NCBI GenBank assembly: GCA_018363915.1
Contig: JAGZMY010000010.1
Span: forward strand, 1-64,000
Reading direction: 5' to 3'
DNA length: 64,000 nt
Source of the DNA: Anaerococcus vaginalis
Lineage (GTDB): Bacteria > Bacillota > Clostridia > Tissierellales > Peptoniphilaceae
Shown: piece by piece, positions 1-8,249 of the stretch
Layout of the letters: each line of letters starts with the position of its first letter
How positions within the stretch are numbered: position 1 is the stretch's first letter
Made by a program: the position numbers and the translations under genes
The notes under the pieces: generated by a model
Databases searched by the model: none
Told to the model about the DNA's origin: nothing
What the model saw: only the letters and a program-made list of their open reading frames with translations

Positions 1-129
1 AAAGATATTCTAATATTAATTTTATTTTTAATTCTTTTGTGTATTTTGGCATACAAAAACCCCTCCATCCGTATTCCGGATTTTGGGGTTCAGGTCATAA
101 TGCTCACAGCCTTTTTTATTTCTGGTTAA
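1..129 (+). CDS. Possible C-terminal end of a membrane protein (partial)
   Basis: Frame 1 is open from the first base to a TAA at 127-129 and encodes 42 residues. About 16 hydrophobic residues (ILILILFLILLCILAY) are followed by a short polar stretch and a second hydrophobic patch, as expected for the tail of a membrane protein that starts left of the window. I do not recognise the family. It converges on the ABC permease gene ending at 140. A short AT-rich open frame like this could be chance, and a probable minus-strand terminator overlaps it, so confidence is low. Confidence 0.3.
   Translation, partial: KDILILILFLILLCILAYKNPSIRIPDFGVQVIMLTAFFISG
57..97 (-). terminator. Rho-independent terminator of the ABC exporter operon
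   Basis: Read on the minus strand, an AACCCC arm and an inner TCCG/CGGA pair fold onto GGGGTT, followed by TTTTTG. It lies about 45 nt after the stop of the permease gene, so it probably ends that transcript. There is no T-run on the plus-strand side. Confidence 0.5.
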
Positions 130-139
130 CATAAAAATG

Positions 140-2620
140 TTATTCTAAACTTTTTATTCTATCTACAAGACTATTTTGGCTATGCTTTTCATAGAACCTA
201 CCTGTAAATATTATCCCAATAATTATATTTACTAAATTTACAAGTATAAGTGGCATAATTACAAATTTATAAGAAGTCCACTTAGTCTGTTCCATAAAAT
301 CCATCAAGATAAATTTATCTACAAGAAGCATGATGATGAAAGAAAATACTAATCCACATAAAGAATAAATCAAATTCTTTTTCACCAAATATTTTTTGAT
401 ATTTTTCTTTGTCATTCCAATTGCTTCAAGGATTGACAAGTTCACCATATTTCTCAAGATTTCAGTAGCAATAACATTAATAAAGTTCAACACAGATATT
501 AAGAACAATACTATAGATAAGCTATAGCCAGCAAATTCTATTAGGTTTTTGAATTCCGTTATAGATTTGATCTGAATATCCCTTGAATCATAGGAAAAGT
601 CTGGTTCATTTTCAAAAGTTTTTAATAACTTATCAAAATTTTCCTTTTCACTATCCGCCACATCAAATCCATAGGACATTATACTTTGATCTCCTGTGAG
701 CTCTTTATACTCATTCGGATTCATATAAATATATTCCAAACTTAAAGTAGGACTAGATTCGTCGTTTATATCTTCCTTAATCGCAGGAAAGTATCTAAAT
801 CCATTTGAAAAATTATATTCAATCTTGCCCATCACTTGGACTTCTTTGATCTTATTTTTTAAATTAATCTTTATTTTATCACCAGGTTTAAATGCAGATT
901 TTTTATCTTCATATTCTCCTATGACAACATAATTTCCTGTTTGCCATTTTTCTTTATCAAACTCTCCATCAATAAATTTTTGTTTGTTTATCATATAATC
1001 ATCCATGCCAAATAGAAACGGTGCGACTTTTTTGTCTTCTATTTTAATATCTGGATAATAGTATTCGTAGCCATAGGAATATAAGGCGCCTCCACCTTTA
1101 AATCCCTTTTGATCTTCTATCTCATCAATAAAATCTTTATTAATTTCGTCATCACGTCCTAAGTACATATACCTAAAATATTTTGGGCTTGCTATATTAT
1201 AGTCCGTTGCAATTACATCAGAAATCCCCTTTTCTAAATCGATATTGCCAGTATAAGTTAAGACACTATTTAAAATAACAGCAGATAGGCTAATAGAAAG
1301 AACTATGGATATAAATCTAAATTTATTGGAAAATACTTGTCTTCTAGACAGCTTTCCCAGAGAAATATCCTCGCTTTTATATTTCTTTTTTATCGTGGTT
1401 TCGTTGTATTTGCTGGCATCTATTGGAGAAACTTTTGCTGCATATCTTGCAGGTCTCATCACTGATAGAAATACTGTGAGCAAAGTAAAGGCTGTCGAAA
1501 ATAAGATAATTAAGATTATTACTGCGGGCGATAATTTTACATCCGTTAACATATCATTATTTGCAAATATTTTATTTAAAATAATTTTCCCGATAGAAAT
1601 TCCTACTATATCTCCAACTACTATTGACGGAAGTGCTACTGCTAAAGACTCAAGATGTACAAGTTTTTTGATTTGTGGCTTTGTCATCCCAATTGTTTTT
1701 AAAAGTCCCAGAAGTTTAATATCTTCATTTACGGATATCTTAAAAATATTGTTTATTATTAAGTATCCTGCGACTATTACCAAAATCAAAAAAGCTAAGA
1801 AAGGTAAAAATGTTTTAAAATCAAAACTAGAATCACCAGAAAAAATATAAGCAAAGTTAACACCAATTCTTATATCCTTTTCGGATAAATTCCCAGGATC
1901 ATCTACCACTTTATAAGCATTTCTCTCTGCAATTCTTAAAAGCTTGTCCCTTATCATAAAGGAATTCTTTAGCATTACTTCCAAATCTTTATTATTTTTC
2001 GGAAGTGATAATTTATCTACATAAGCTTTCGATAAATAGATTTGTCCTACACCAACATTGGAGTCAATAGGATTTTGAAAAGTTCCAGATATAATAAATT
2101 TATCGCTTTTCTTTTCAATAATCTCTCCTGTGTAAGGTTTTTCTATAGTGAAAGGAATTTCTATCTCTTCTCCAATTTCTCCTTTATAACCTAATTTTTT
2201 AGCAGTTGCTAAATCTATAAATACTTGGTTTTCTTTTTCTGGAAACTTTCCCTTAACTTTTTCTATTAGAGACCATTCAAATCCTTTCTTATCCATATAA
2301 GATAGTTCTGCACTTATTTTTTCATCGTCAAGAATTCCAACTTTCTCTCTTACTGAAAAATCCTTTATATCCTTATCGTGAGTTAATATTTCTACATCTT
2401 CGTCAGAAAGTTCTTTAAAAGATCCGTGGCTGATTGTTCCAATAGTTTTCATTGTTTGGGTTTCCATGCTTTTTCCTAAACCTAAGGCTACAGAAAACAG
2501 ACTTGTAAATAGTATAGAAGTCAAAGCAATGGCTAATAAGAGAATATTTCTCCTACTTTTATTTGCATTTAAAATCTTTTTTGCAAGCCTCCTTATATAA
2601 GCTTTATTTTTGACTTTCAT
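140..2620 (-). CDS. FtsX/MacB-type ABC transporter permease
   Basis: This is an integral-membrane permease of about 826 aa. The N-terminal basic stretch is followed by one membrane segment (about residues 25-48), a large extracytoplasmic domain, a first FtsX core of three to four segments (about 270-400), a second segment and extracytoplasmic domain, and a second FtsX core (about 700-800). This duplicated FtsX layout is typical of exporters of peptides or lipids, and of peptide-resistance transporters in Firmicutes. I chose the ATG at 2620 because GGTGG precedes it at good spacing; an ATG at 2641 is also in frame. The gene overlaps the end of its ATPase, so the two are translationally coupled. 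The substrate cannot be read from sequence; the two-component system beside it suggests inducible antimicrobial or envelope defence. Confidence 0.85.
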   Translation of the reverse strand: MKVKNKAYIRRLAKKILNANKSRRNILLLAIALTSILFTSLFSVALGLGKSMETQTMKTIGTISHGSFKELSDEDVEILTHDKDIKDFSVREKVGILDDEKISAELSYMDKKGFEWSLIEKVKGKFPEKENQVFIDLATAKKLGYKGEIGEEIEIPFTIEKPYTGEIIEKKSDKFIISGTFQNPIDSNVGVGQIYLSKAYVDKLSLPKNNKDLEVMLKNSFMIRDKLLRIAERNAYKVVDDPGNLSEKDIRIGVNFAYIFSGDSSFDFKTFLPFLAFLILVIVAGYLIINNIFKISVNEDIKLLGLLKTIGMTKPQIKKLVHLESLAVALPSIVVGDIVGISIGKIILNKIFANNDMLTDVKLSPAVIILIILFSTAFTLLTVFLSVMRPARYAAKVSPIDASKYNETTIKKKYKSEDISLGKLSRRQVFSNKFRFISIVLSISLSAVILNSVLTYTGNIDLEKGISDVIATDYNIASPKYFRYMYLGRDDEINKDFIDEIEDQKGFKGGGALYSYGYEYYYPDIKIEDKKVAPFLFGMDDYMINKQKFIDGEFDKEKWQTGNYVVIGEYEDKKSAFKPGDKIKINLKNKIKEVQVMGKIEYNFSNGFRYFPAIKEDINDESSPTLSLEYIYMNPNEYKELTGDQSIMSYGFDVADSEKENFDKLLKTFENEPDFSYDSRDIQIKSITEFKNLIEFAGYSLSIVLFLISVLNFINVIATEILRNMVNLSILEAIGMTKKNIKKYLVKKNLIYSLCGLVFSFIIMLLVDKFILMDFMEQTKWTSYKFVIMPLILVNLVNIIIGIIFTGRFYEKHSQNSLVDRIKSLE

Positions 2621-3281
2621 TATTTTCCACCAGCCTTCCATCTTCTATTCTTAGAGTTTTTTCTGCTGCTTGGGCCACAGCATCATCGTGAGTAATCATA
2701 AGAATAGTATTTCCAAGCTCTTTATTAATCTTTTTTAATAAGTAAACAACTTGAGAAGATGATTTTGAATCTAAATTTCCTGTAGGTTCGTCAGCTAGAA
2801 TTAAAGATGGTTTAGTAACCAAGGCTCTTGCTATGGCAACCCTTTGTTGCTGTCCACCAGATAATTCATTAGGCATTTTATATTTTTGATCACTTATCTC
2901 AAGTATATCTATTACGGAATCAACATATTTTTTATCTACCGTATCCCCATCAAGACCAAAGGGAATAATTATATTCTCATATACATTTAGCATGGGCAAA
3001 AGATTATATGCTTGAAAGACAAAACCAATATTCCTTCTTCTAAAAATGGTTCTCTCATCATCTTTTAAAGCATAAATGTCAGTATCATCAATCAAAACTT
3101 TCCCGCTTGTAGGATAATCAAGTCCACCTAACAAATGTAATAAAGTTGATTTACCAGATCCAGATGCTCCTATTATAGAAATAAATTCTCCTTTTTCCAC
3201 ATCGAAAGATACTCCATCAAGAGCTCTTACTTCCACATCATTTGTTTTATAACATCTTTTTAAATTTTCTACTTTTAACAT
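2604..3281 (-). CDS. ABC transporter ATP-binding protein (LolD/MacB-like)
   Basis: A 225-aa ATPase that would power the FtsX permease encoded next to it. Walker [10 protein letters not shown] lies near residue 38, a Q-loop follows, the signature LSGGQQQR is near residue 140, Walker B is [12 protein letters not shown], and the switch His is in MITHD. Length and motifs fit the MacB/LolD/BceA family. The ATG at 3281 is chosen because AAAGAGGTG ends six bases upstream; a GTG at 3290 is in frame but would sit on the Shine-Dalgarno itself. The 3' end overlaps the permease start by 17 bases. Three TGTAAG repeats lie just upstream, consistent with control by the neighbouring response regulator. Confidence 0.92.
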   Translation of the reverse strand: MLKVENLKRCYKTNDVEVRALDGVSFDVEKGEFISIIGASGSGKSTLLHLLGGLDYPTSGKVLIDDTDIYALKDDERTIFRRRNIGFVFQAYNLLPMLNVYENIIIPFGLDGDTVDKKYVDSVIDILEISDQKYKMPNELSGGQQQRVAIARALVTKPSLILADEPTGNLDSKSSSQVVYLLKKINKELGNTILMITHDDAVAQAAEKTLRIEDGRLVENNESQK

Positions 3282-3318
3282 ATCTATCACCTCTTTACAT
3301 TTAATATAACGCTTATAT

Positions 3319-3357
3319 CTTACAAAGTACTTACAAGACTTCTTACAGTTTTGTAAG
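3319..3357 (-). promoter_or_regulatory. Candidate response-regulator binding site: three TGTAAG direct repeats
   Basis: On the plus strand CTTACA occurs at 3319, 3330 and 3342, a spacing of 11-12 bp (one helical turn), and the last copy also forms an inverted repeat with TTGTAAG at 3351-3357. Tandem half-sites one turn apart are the usual binding pattern of OmpR/PhoB-family regulators. The block sits about 40-75 bp upstream of the ABC ATPase start and just after the terminator of the kinase gene. Binding by the regulator encoded at 4230 is inference. Confidence 0.5.
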
Positions 3358-3384
3358 AAAAAAGACTTCTCACAAGGGGAAGTC
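3358..3384 (-). terminator. Terminator overlapping the end of the histidine kinase gene
   Basis: On the minus strand GACTTC pairs with GAAGTC around a nine-base loop that contains the kinase stop codon TGA, and six T follow. This would separate the kinase/regulator transcript from that of the ABC exporter, which then needs its own promoter. Confidence 0.6.
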
Positions 3385-4242
3385 TACTGAAAATTTTATT
3401 TTATTTTTATCCAAAGACGCTCTTATATTGCCACCATGTTTTTCTACAATCTCCCTCACTATAAATAGACCTAATCCAAGTCCATCCTTAGAAATTGAAT
3501 TTGTTCCTCTATAAAATCTTTCAAAAATTTTAGGTAAATCTTCTTCTGTAATACCATTAAAACAGTTTTCTATATCCAGATTATAATTTAAGTAAGATTT
3601 ATAAACAGAAATATTTATAGTTGAATCATATGCTGAGTATTTAATTGCATTGTCGATTAAATTGTGAATTGCTTCTTTCATCCATCTTTCATCTAAATTT
3701 AAAATGCAATCCTCTTTTTTCAATGAAATATTAATGTTTTTATTTAATAGTGGCTCTTTAAATTCCCTTAACACATCATCCACTAACTCTGTTAAGTTAG
3801 CTTTGTCTTTTTGCAAAACAATAATATCTGATTCAAGTCTAGAAGATTTTACCAGGTTATCAATTAAAAATTTAAGTTTGTCCAATTCATATTTTATAAT
3901 ATCTATATACTCCGCTTTTGGATCTTCTTCTAATAAACTAATATAGATAGAAAGATTTGTTATCGGTGTCTTTGTTTGATGGGATATGTCTGCTATTAAA
4001 TCCTTAGTTTTATTCTTTTCTAAGTTTAATTTAGATTCTTTCACTTGATTAGCATATAAAAATTTCACAAGTTTTGATTTTATCTTAGACAACTGTTTTT
4101 CATCAAAGTCTTCAATTTTTAAATTGCCATCTAAAGCCTTGTCAATATAATTTGATAAATCACGCATTTGTTTTCTTATGTTTATATATTTATATCCCAA
4201 TAGTAAAACACATAGCAGTAAACCTAAAATTAGTAATTCCAT
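3370..4242 (-). CDS. Sensor histidine kinase with a single short membrane anchor
   Basis: A 290-aa sensor kinase. Residues 1-20 are one hydrophobic anchor with almost no extracytoplasmic part. A linker and coiled region lead to the phospho-acceptor His in DISHQTKTP (H88). The ATPase domain shows the N-box NLIDNAIKY near 194 and the G-box DGLGLGLF near 253. The lack of an extracellular sensor resembles kinases that read the state of a partner ABC transporter, and an FtsX exporter is encoded immediately downstream. It overlaps the response regulator gene by 13 bases. The signal is unknown. Confidence 0.9.
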   Translation of the reverse strand: MELLILGLLLCVLLLGYKYINIRKQMRDLSNYIDKALDGNLKIEDFDEKQLSKIKSKLVKFLYANQVKESKLNLEKNKTKDLIADISHQTKTPITNLSIYISLLEEDPKAEYIDIIKYELDKLKFLIDNLVKSSRLESDIIVLQKDKANLTELVDDVLREFKEPLLNKNINISLKKEDCILNLDERWMKEAIHNLIDNAIKYSAYDSTINISVYKSYLNYNLDIENCFNGITEEDLPKIFERFYRGTNSISKDGLGLGLFIVREIVEKHGGNIRASLDKNKIKFSVDFPL

Positions 4243-4883
4243 TTATAACCAACTCCAAACACAGTTTCAATTGGGTCATAGGGTTTTAATTTATTTCTTA
4301 TTCTAGAAATGTTGACACTCAGTGTATTTTGATCAATAAATTCATCATCTATTCCCCAAACAAAATCAAATAGTAATTCCTTAGTAATAACTTGGGACTT
4401 GTTTTTTATTAGGTAGTATAAAATTTTTGTCTCTGTCCTTGTGAGATCTATATTTTTATTGTCTACAAAGAAAGTATTTTCATTGAAATTAAAGTCTAGA
4501 CCATCTTTCTTATAAAGATTTAAATCACAAGACACTATTTTTTCAAAGGCTCTTTTTATCTTCACTTCTAAGATTCCTAAAGAGAAAGGTTTTGTTAGAT
4601 AGTCGTCTGCCCCTAAATTTATAGCTGAAATAATATATGCCTCAAGATCTATGGCAGATAAAACTATAATAGGAATTGATGAAGACTGTCTCGTATATTT
4701 TATTATTTCAAGCCCATCTCCATCTGGTAAGTTCATATCAAGTAAAATCAAATCTGAATCATCAATAAAATTTTTAGCTTCACTAATTGTGTTTACAGAA
4801 AAAACTTCATAATCTTTATTTAAGGCTATAGAAAGTCCTTTATTTAAATTATTATCATCTTCAATTATTAATATCTTTTTCAT
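4230..4883 (-). CDS. OmpR-family response regulator
   Basis: A 217-aa regulator. The receiver domain has the acidic pair ED at residues 8-10, phospho-acceptor D49 in LLDMNLPDGDG, and K in YLTKPF. The C-terminal winged helix contains the RTETKILYYL stretch and the typical NTLSVNISRIRNKL recognition region. The start at 4883 is preferred because GGCGGT lies eight bases upstream; an ATG at 4898 is in frame. It is co-transcribed with the kinase and probably controls the ABC exporter through the TGTAAG repeats at 3319-3357. Confidence 0.9.
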   Translation of the reverse strand: MKKILIIEDDNNLNKGLSIALNKDYEVFSVNTISEAKNFIDDSDLILLDMNLPDGDGLEIIKYTRQSSSIPIIVLSAIDLEAYIISAINLGADDYLTKPFSLGILEVKIKRAFEKIVSCDLNLYKKDGLDFNFNENTFFVDNKNIDLTRTETKILYYLIKNKSQVITKELLFDFVWGIDDEFIDQNTLSVNISRIRNKLKPYDPIETVFGVGYKWNY

Positions 4884-4948
4884 AGTTTCTACCGCCATTA
4901 ATTAAATTCCACAATTACAAATATAGTATCGAATTCTTATGTAAGTTT

Positions 4949-5138
4949 TCACTTGTTTATAAGTTCCAATACGTCGATATATTACATTTAAAATACCTGC
5001 ATATACTGCCAAGTATTTCCATACTCACGTTCTCATCTCGTCCCATTTTAGCTATGGTATGAGGATTTGTGTTTGTGGCTTTTTGTAAGTCTAGTTTATT
5101 CATCTTTTAATCTATTAATTTTTTTCATAATTTATCAT
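4949..5138 (-). pseudogene. Decayed XRE/Cro-type small HTH regulator
   Basis: On the minus strand, 5103 to 4957 reads MNKLDLQKATNTNPHTIAKM, then GRDENVSMEILGSICRYFKC. This matches the core of the small (about 65-70 aa) YozG-like Cro/CI regulators. The family's N-terminus (MISYxKLWKLLIDK) survives only as MINYEK at 5138 in another frame with an internal deletion, so there is an in-frame stop just before the surviving part. Near the 3' end a one-base deletion turns the expected NISDVLELINK into NISTYWNL and an early stop; the original frame closes with TGA at 4949-4951. At least two frame disruptions make this a pseudogene. It faces the same way as the two-component system and may once have regulated it. 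Confidence 0.65.
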
Positions 5139-5300
5139 AGGAAAATCATATAATTTACCTAGATTTGTTCTACTATTTTCAACAGTTTTTTTATAATATT
5201 ATATCATATTTTAAAATTTAATCTTTACAAATATCTTGCTTTGGAGATTTTGTGAAATTTTTATAAATGAAATAAATTTTAATTAAGATAGGAAAGGTGT

Positions 5301-5346
5301 TTTATTTTATATAATCACAAATTTTTGTGATAAAATATAAAATAAA
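5301..5346. repeat. Long inverted repeat upstream of rbgA
   Basis: The inner 18 bp, ATCACAAATTTTTGTGAT (5314-5331), is a palindrome with 8-bp arms. Arms rich in T/A extend it to about 21 and 23 bases per side (5301-5321 and 5324-5346), with a small asymmetry. It ends five bases before the rbgA Shine-Dalgarno (AGGAGGA). It could be an operator, an RNA hairpin in the leader, or a remnant of a palindromic mobile element. There is no T-run, so it is not a terminator. Confidence 0.55.
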
Positions 5347-5360
5347 GATTAGGAGGATAT

Positions 5361-6197
5361 ATGAATATAAATTGGTATCCGGGTCATATGAAAAAGACCA
5401 AAGAAGAAATTAAAAATTCTCTAAAACTTGTTGATATAGTTTTAGAAGTAATAGATGCAAGAATTCCAAAATCATCTAGAAATCCTTTGATTTCAGAAAT
5501 TACTGAAAAAAAAGATAGAATTATTATAATGAATAAAACTGATCTTTCAGATCCAGTTGAAAATGAAAAATGGATAAAAAAATTTGCTGATGATGGAATA
5601 AAAGCAATAAAGATGAATGCAAAAGAAAAAATAAATACTAAAGAAATTTATAATATAGCAAAAGAAATTCTTTTTGAAAAATTTAAAAAAAATGAAGAAA
5701 AAAATATTGAAAATGAAAATATTAGGATGATGGTTGTAGGAATTCCAAATTCTGGTAAATCTACTTTCATAAATAATATTGCAAAAAGAAAGGGAGCAAG
5801 GGTTGGAAATAGACCTGGAGTTACTCAACAAAAACAATGGATAAAAACAAAAGAAAATATTTTGCTTTTGGATACACCGGGAGTTTTGTGGCCAAAATTT
5901 GATGGGCAAACAGGACTTAATTTGTCTTTTACAAATGCGATTAAGGATGAAATTTTAAATATTGAGGAATTATGCCTTAAATTTATTGAATTTATGAAAG
6001 AATTTTATCCAAAAAATTTAGAAGAAAGGTATAAGATAGATTCTAATAAAACTGCTCTTGAAATTTATGAAGAAATTGGGATAAAAAGAGGGGCAATTAT
6101 TAGAAAAGGCGAGGTTGATTATACAAGATGTGCAAATTTAATTTTTAATGATTTTAGAAGTGGAAAACTTGGAAGGATAACAATTGAAAAAGCCTAG
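5361..6197 (+). CDS. rbgA: Ribosome biogenesis GTPase RbgA (YlqF)
   Basis: A circularly permuted GTPase needed for late assembly of the 50S subunit. The permuted order is visible: G4 motif NKTD (58-61) comes before G1 GIPNSGKST (127-135) and G3 DTPG (171-174). The N-terminal NWYPGHMKK is the family signature. Length (278 aa) is normal. A strong AGGAGGA lies five bases before the ATG. It heads an operon with rnhB, yraN, dprA and topA, the order seen in many Firmicutes. A long inverted repeat lies just upstream. Confidence 0.96.
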   Translation: MNINWYPGHMKKTKEEIKNSLKLVDIVLEVIDARIPKSSRNPLISEITEKKDRIIIMNKTDLSDPVENEKWIKKFADDGIKAIKMNAKEKINTKEIYNIAKEILFEKFKKNEEKNIENENIRMMVVGIPNSGKSTFINNIAKRKGARVGNRPGVTQQKQWIKTKENILLLDTPGVLWPKFDGQTGLNLSFTNAIKDEILNIEELCLKFIEFMKEFYPKNLEERYKIDSNKTALEIYEEIGIKRGAIIRKGEVDYTRCANLIFNDFRSGKLGRITIEKA

Positions 6198-6816
6198 ATA
6201 TTCTGAATTTAATGATAAAATAAAAAATGAAATTCATGAAAAATATGAATTGATTGCAGGAATCGATGAAGTTGGAAGGGGACCTTTGGCAGGACCTGTT
6301 GTTGCTTGTGCAGTTATAATGAAAAAAGATTCTCATATTAAAGGAGTCACAGATTCCAAAAAATTATCAAAAAAGAAAATGAATGAACTCTACCAAAAAA
6401 TTATAGATGATTCGATTTCTTATTCTTTTGGTTATGCAAATAATATCCTTATTGATGAAATTAATATAAAAGAGGCAACAAGGCTTTCTATGAAAGATGC
6501 CCTTGAAGGTCTTGAAAAAAAACCTCAAATTGTTTTGATTGATGCTGAAAGAATTGATACGGATATTAAACAATTAAATATAGTAAAGGGCGACTTGTAT
6601 GAATATTCTATTTCATGTGCATCAATTCTTGCTAAGGTTAGAAGGGATAAAATAATGGAAAATTTCTCAAAAATTTATCCTCATTATTCCTTTGAAACAA
6701 ACGCAGGCTATGGAACAAAAAAACACTACGATGGTCTTGAAAAATTTGGGGAATGTCCAATTCATAGAAAAACTTTTTTAAGAAAATTTTATGAAAGGCA
6801 ATTATCTTTTCTATGA
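6184..6816 (+). CDS. rnhB: Ribonuclease HII
   Basis: Cuts the RNA strand of RNA:DNA hybrids, including single misincorporated ribonucleotides. AGIDEVGRGPLAGPV gives the first two acidic ligands (D28, E29), VLIDAERID the third (D120), and SCASILAKVRRD the conserved C-terminal block. It is 210 aa, normal for the family. The start is a TTG at 6184 inside the last codons of rbgA, with GGAAGG seven bases upstream; the next ATG would remove the N-terminus of the catalytic domain. It ends in an ATGA overlap with yraN. Confidence 0.95.
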   Translation: MKKPRYSEFNDKIKNEIHEKYELIAGIDEVGRGPLAGPVVACAVIMKKDSHIKGVTDSKKLSKKKMNELYQKIIDDSISYSFGYANNILIDEINIKEATRLSMKDALEGLEKKPQIVLIDAERIDTDIKQLNIVKGDLYEYSISCASILAKVRRDKIMENFSKIYPHYSFETNAGYGTKKHYDGLEKFGECPIHRKTFLRKFYERQLSFL

Positions 6817-7169
6817 AAAGCAAAAAAAGAACAATAGGAGATTTTGGGGAAGAGATAGCTTTAAAATATTTGGAGAAAAAAGGTTACCAAATTTTGGATA
6901 GAAATTTCCTAAAACCCTACGGAGAAATTGATATTATTGCAATAAAAAATGATATTTTGACATTTGTGGAAGTTAAAACTAGAAAAAATGATGAATTTAA
7001 GCCTGCAAGTTTGGATGTTGATTATTATAAACAAGAAAGAATCAAAAAAACAGCCCAAGCCTATATTATGGAAAAAGATTTGGGCGAATTTTTGATCTCT
7101 TTTGATGTGTGCGAAGTTTATCTTGAAAATAAAACAATTCATTACATAAAAAACGCTTTTGGTGATTAG
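6813..7169 (+). CDS. YraN family (UPF0102) nuclease-like protein
   Basis: A 118-aa protein of the UPF0102 family, whose fold resembles restriction-enzyme-type endonucleases. The nuclease-like core is visible: GxxGEExALKYLEKKGYQIL, then YGEIDIIA with an Asp, and FVEVKTRK with the E-x-K motif. The molecular role is not settled; it is found beside rnhB and dprA in many genomes, which suggests a part in DNA processing. It overlaps rnhB by four bases and abuts dprA directly. Confidence 0.92.
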   Translation: MKSKKRTIGDFGEEIALKYLEKKGYQILDRNFLKPYGEIDIIAIKNDILTFVEVKTRKNDEFKPASLDVDYYKQERIKKTAQAYIMEKDLGEFLISFDVCEVYLENKTIHYIKNAFGD

Positions 7170-8249
7170 ATGGACAAAAAAGATTTGTTATTATATTTTA
7201 ATTTTATAAATTTACAAAACAAAATAATTTTGGATTTTTGTGAAAATCTTGATATGGATAATTTTTTTGACCTTGATAGGAAAATTTTTGAAAATTTATC
7301 TAAGATAAATAAGGAAAAGATATTTTCTTCTAAGAATTTAGAAAATTTTAAAGCTTATAGACAAAAATTTTTTAATGGTCCTTATAAAATTTCTACCATA
7401 TACGATGATAATTATCCGATAAATTTATCCTACATAGATGATAGGCCTGCTCTTTTTTATTACAAAGGGAATTTGGAAAAAGAGGACAAAAACGCCATAG
7501 CCTTTGTTGGTGCAAGAAAATGCACTGATTATGGGAAATGGGCTTGTAAAAAAATCGTAGAAGGCTTTAAGGATACAAATATTAGGACTGTATCAGGTCT
7601 TGCTTATGGAATTGATGCAATTAGTCACAAGGTAAGTCTTGAAAATAATATTAAAACAATTGGGGTAATTGGCTCAGGTCTTGATATAATTTATCCTAAG
7701 GCAAATAAGTATTTGTACGAAAAAATTGAAGAAAAAGGTGCTATTATTTCAGAATTTCCCCTAGAAACTCCACCAAATGCCTACAATTTTCCAAGAAGAA
7801 ATAGAATAATTTCAGGACTTAGCAAGGGAGTTTGTGTAATTGAAGCAAAAGAAAAATCTGGAACTATGATTACAACAAATTTCGCCCTGGATCAAGGCAG
7901 AGAAGTTTTTTGCCTACCTGGAAATATAAATTCAATTTATTCAAAAGGTTGTAATAAATTAATTCAAGAAGGCTCAAAGCTTGTGATGGATGCTTCTGAT
8001 ATAATTGATGAAATTGAAGATTTTAAAAATATAAATGAGAAAAAAACAAAATTAAATCTAGATGGACTTGATAAAGATACGCTAAATGTAGTAAAGTATA
8101 TAATCGATAAGCCATCTTCAAATGCAGATGAGATTTCTCAAAATCTTTGTATGTCAATTGAAGAGGTAAATTATATTTTGATATTTTTAGAATTAAATGA
8201 TTACATAGAAAATATGGGAAATAATGAATACGTAAGTAAAGGGGATTAA
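7170..8249 (+). CDS. dprA: DNA-processing protein DprA
   Basis: DprA (Smf) binds incoming single-stranded DNA during transformation and loads RecA. The Rossmann-like core runs from about residue 100 to 285: VGARKCTDYGKW, VSGLAYGIDAISH, GSGLDIIYPKAN, SEFPL, FPRRNRIISGLS and EAKEKSGTMITTNFALDQGR are all typical. A C-terminal winged-helix-like region follows (about 300-355). Length 359 aa is normal. No other competence gene lies in this window, so natural transformation cannot be inferred from it alone. It is in the rbgA-topA operon with no spacing on either side. Confidence 0.95.
   Translation: MDKKDLLLYFNFINLQNKIILDFCENLDMDNFFDLDRKIFENLSKINKEKIFSSKNLENFKAYRQKFFNGPYKISTIYDDNYPINLSYIDDRPALFYYKGNLEKEDKNAIAFVGARKCTDYGKWACKKIVEGFKDTNIRTVSGLAYGIDAISHKVSLENNIKTIGVIGSGLDIIYPKANKYLYEKIEEKGAIISEFPLETPPNAYNFPRRNRIISGLSKGVCVIEAKEKSGTMITTNFALDQGREVFCLPGNINSIYSKGCNKLIQEGSKLVMDASDIIDEIEDFKNINEKKTKLNLDGLDKDTLNVVKYIIDKPSSNADEISQNLCMSIEEVNYILIFLELNDYIENMGNNEYVSKGD

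Noticed and set aside
1305..1850. A 181-codon open frame antisense to the ABC permease gene
   Set aside because: It is the mirror of a membrane-protein coding region, with no ribosome site or recognisable domain; the sense frame is clearly the permease.
4899..5360. Intact small gene in the gap before rbgA
   Set aside because: The HTH reading frame is interrupted at both ends, so it is listed as a pseudogene.
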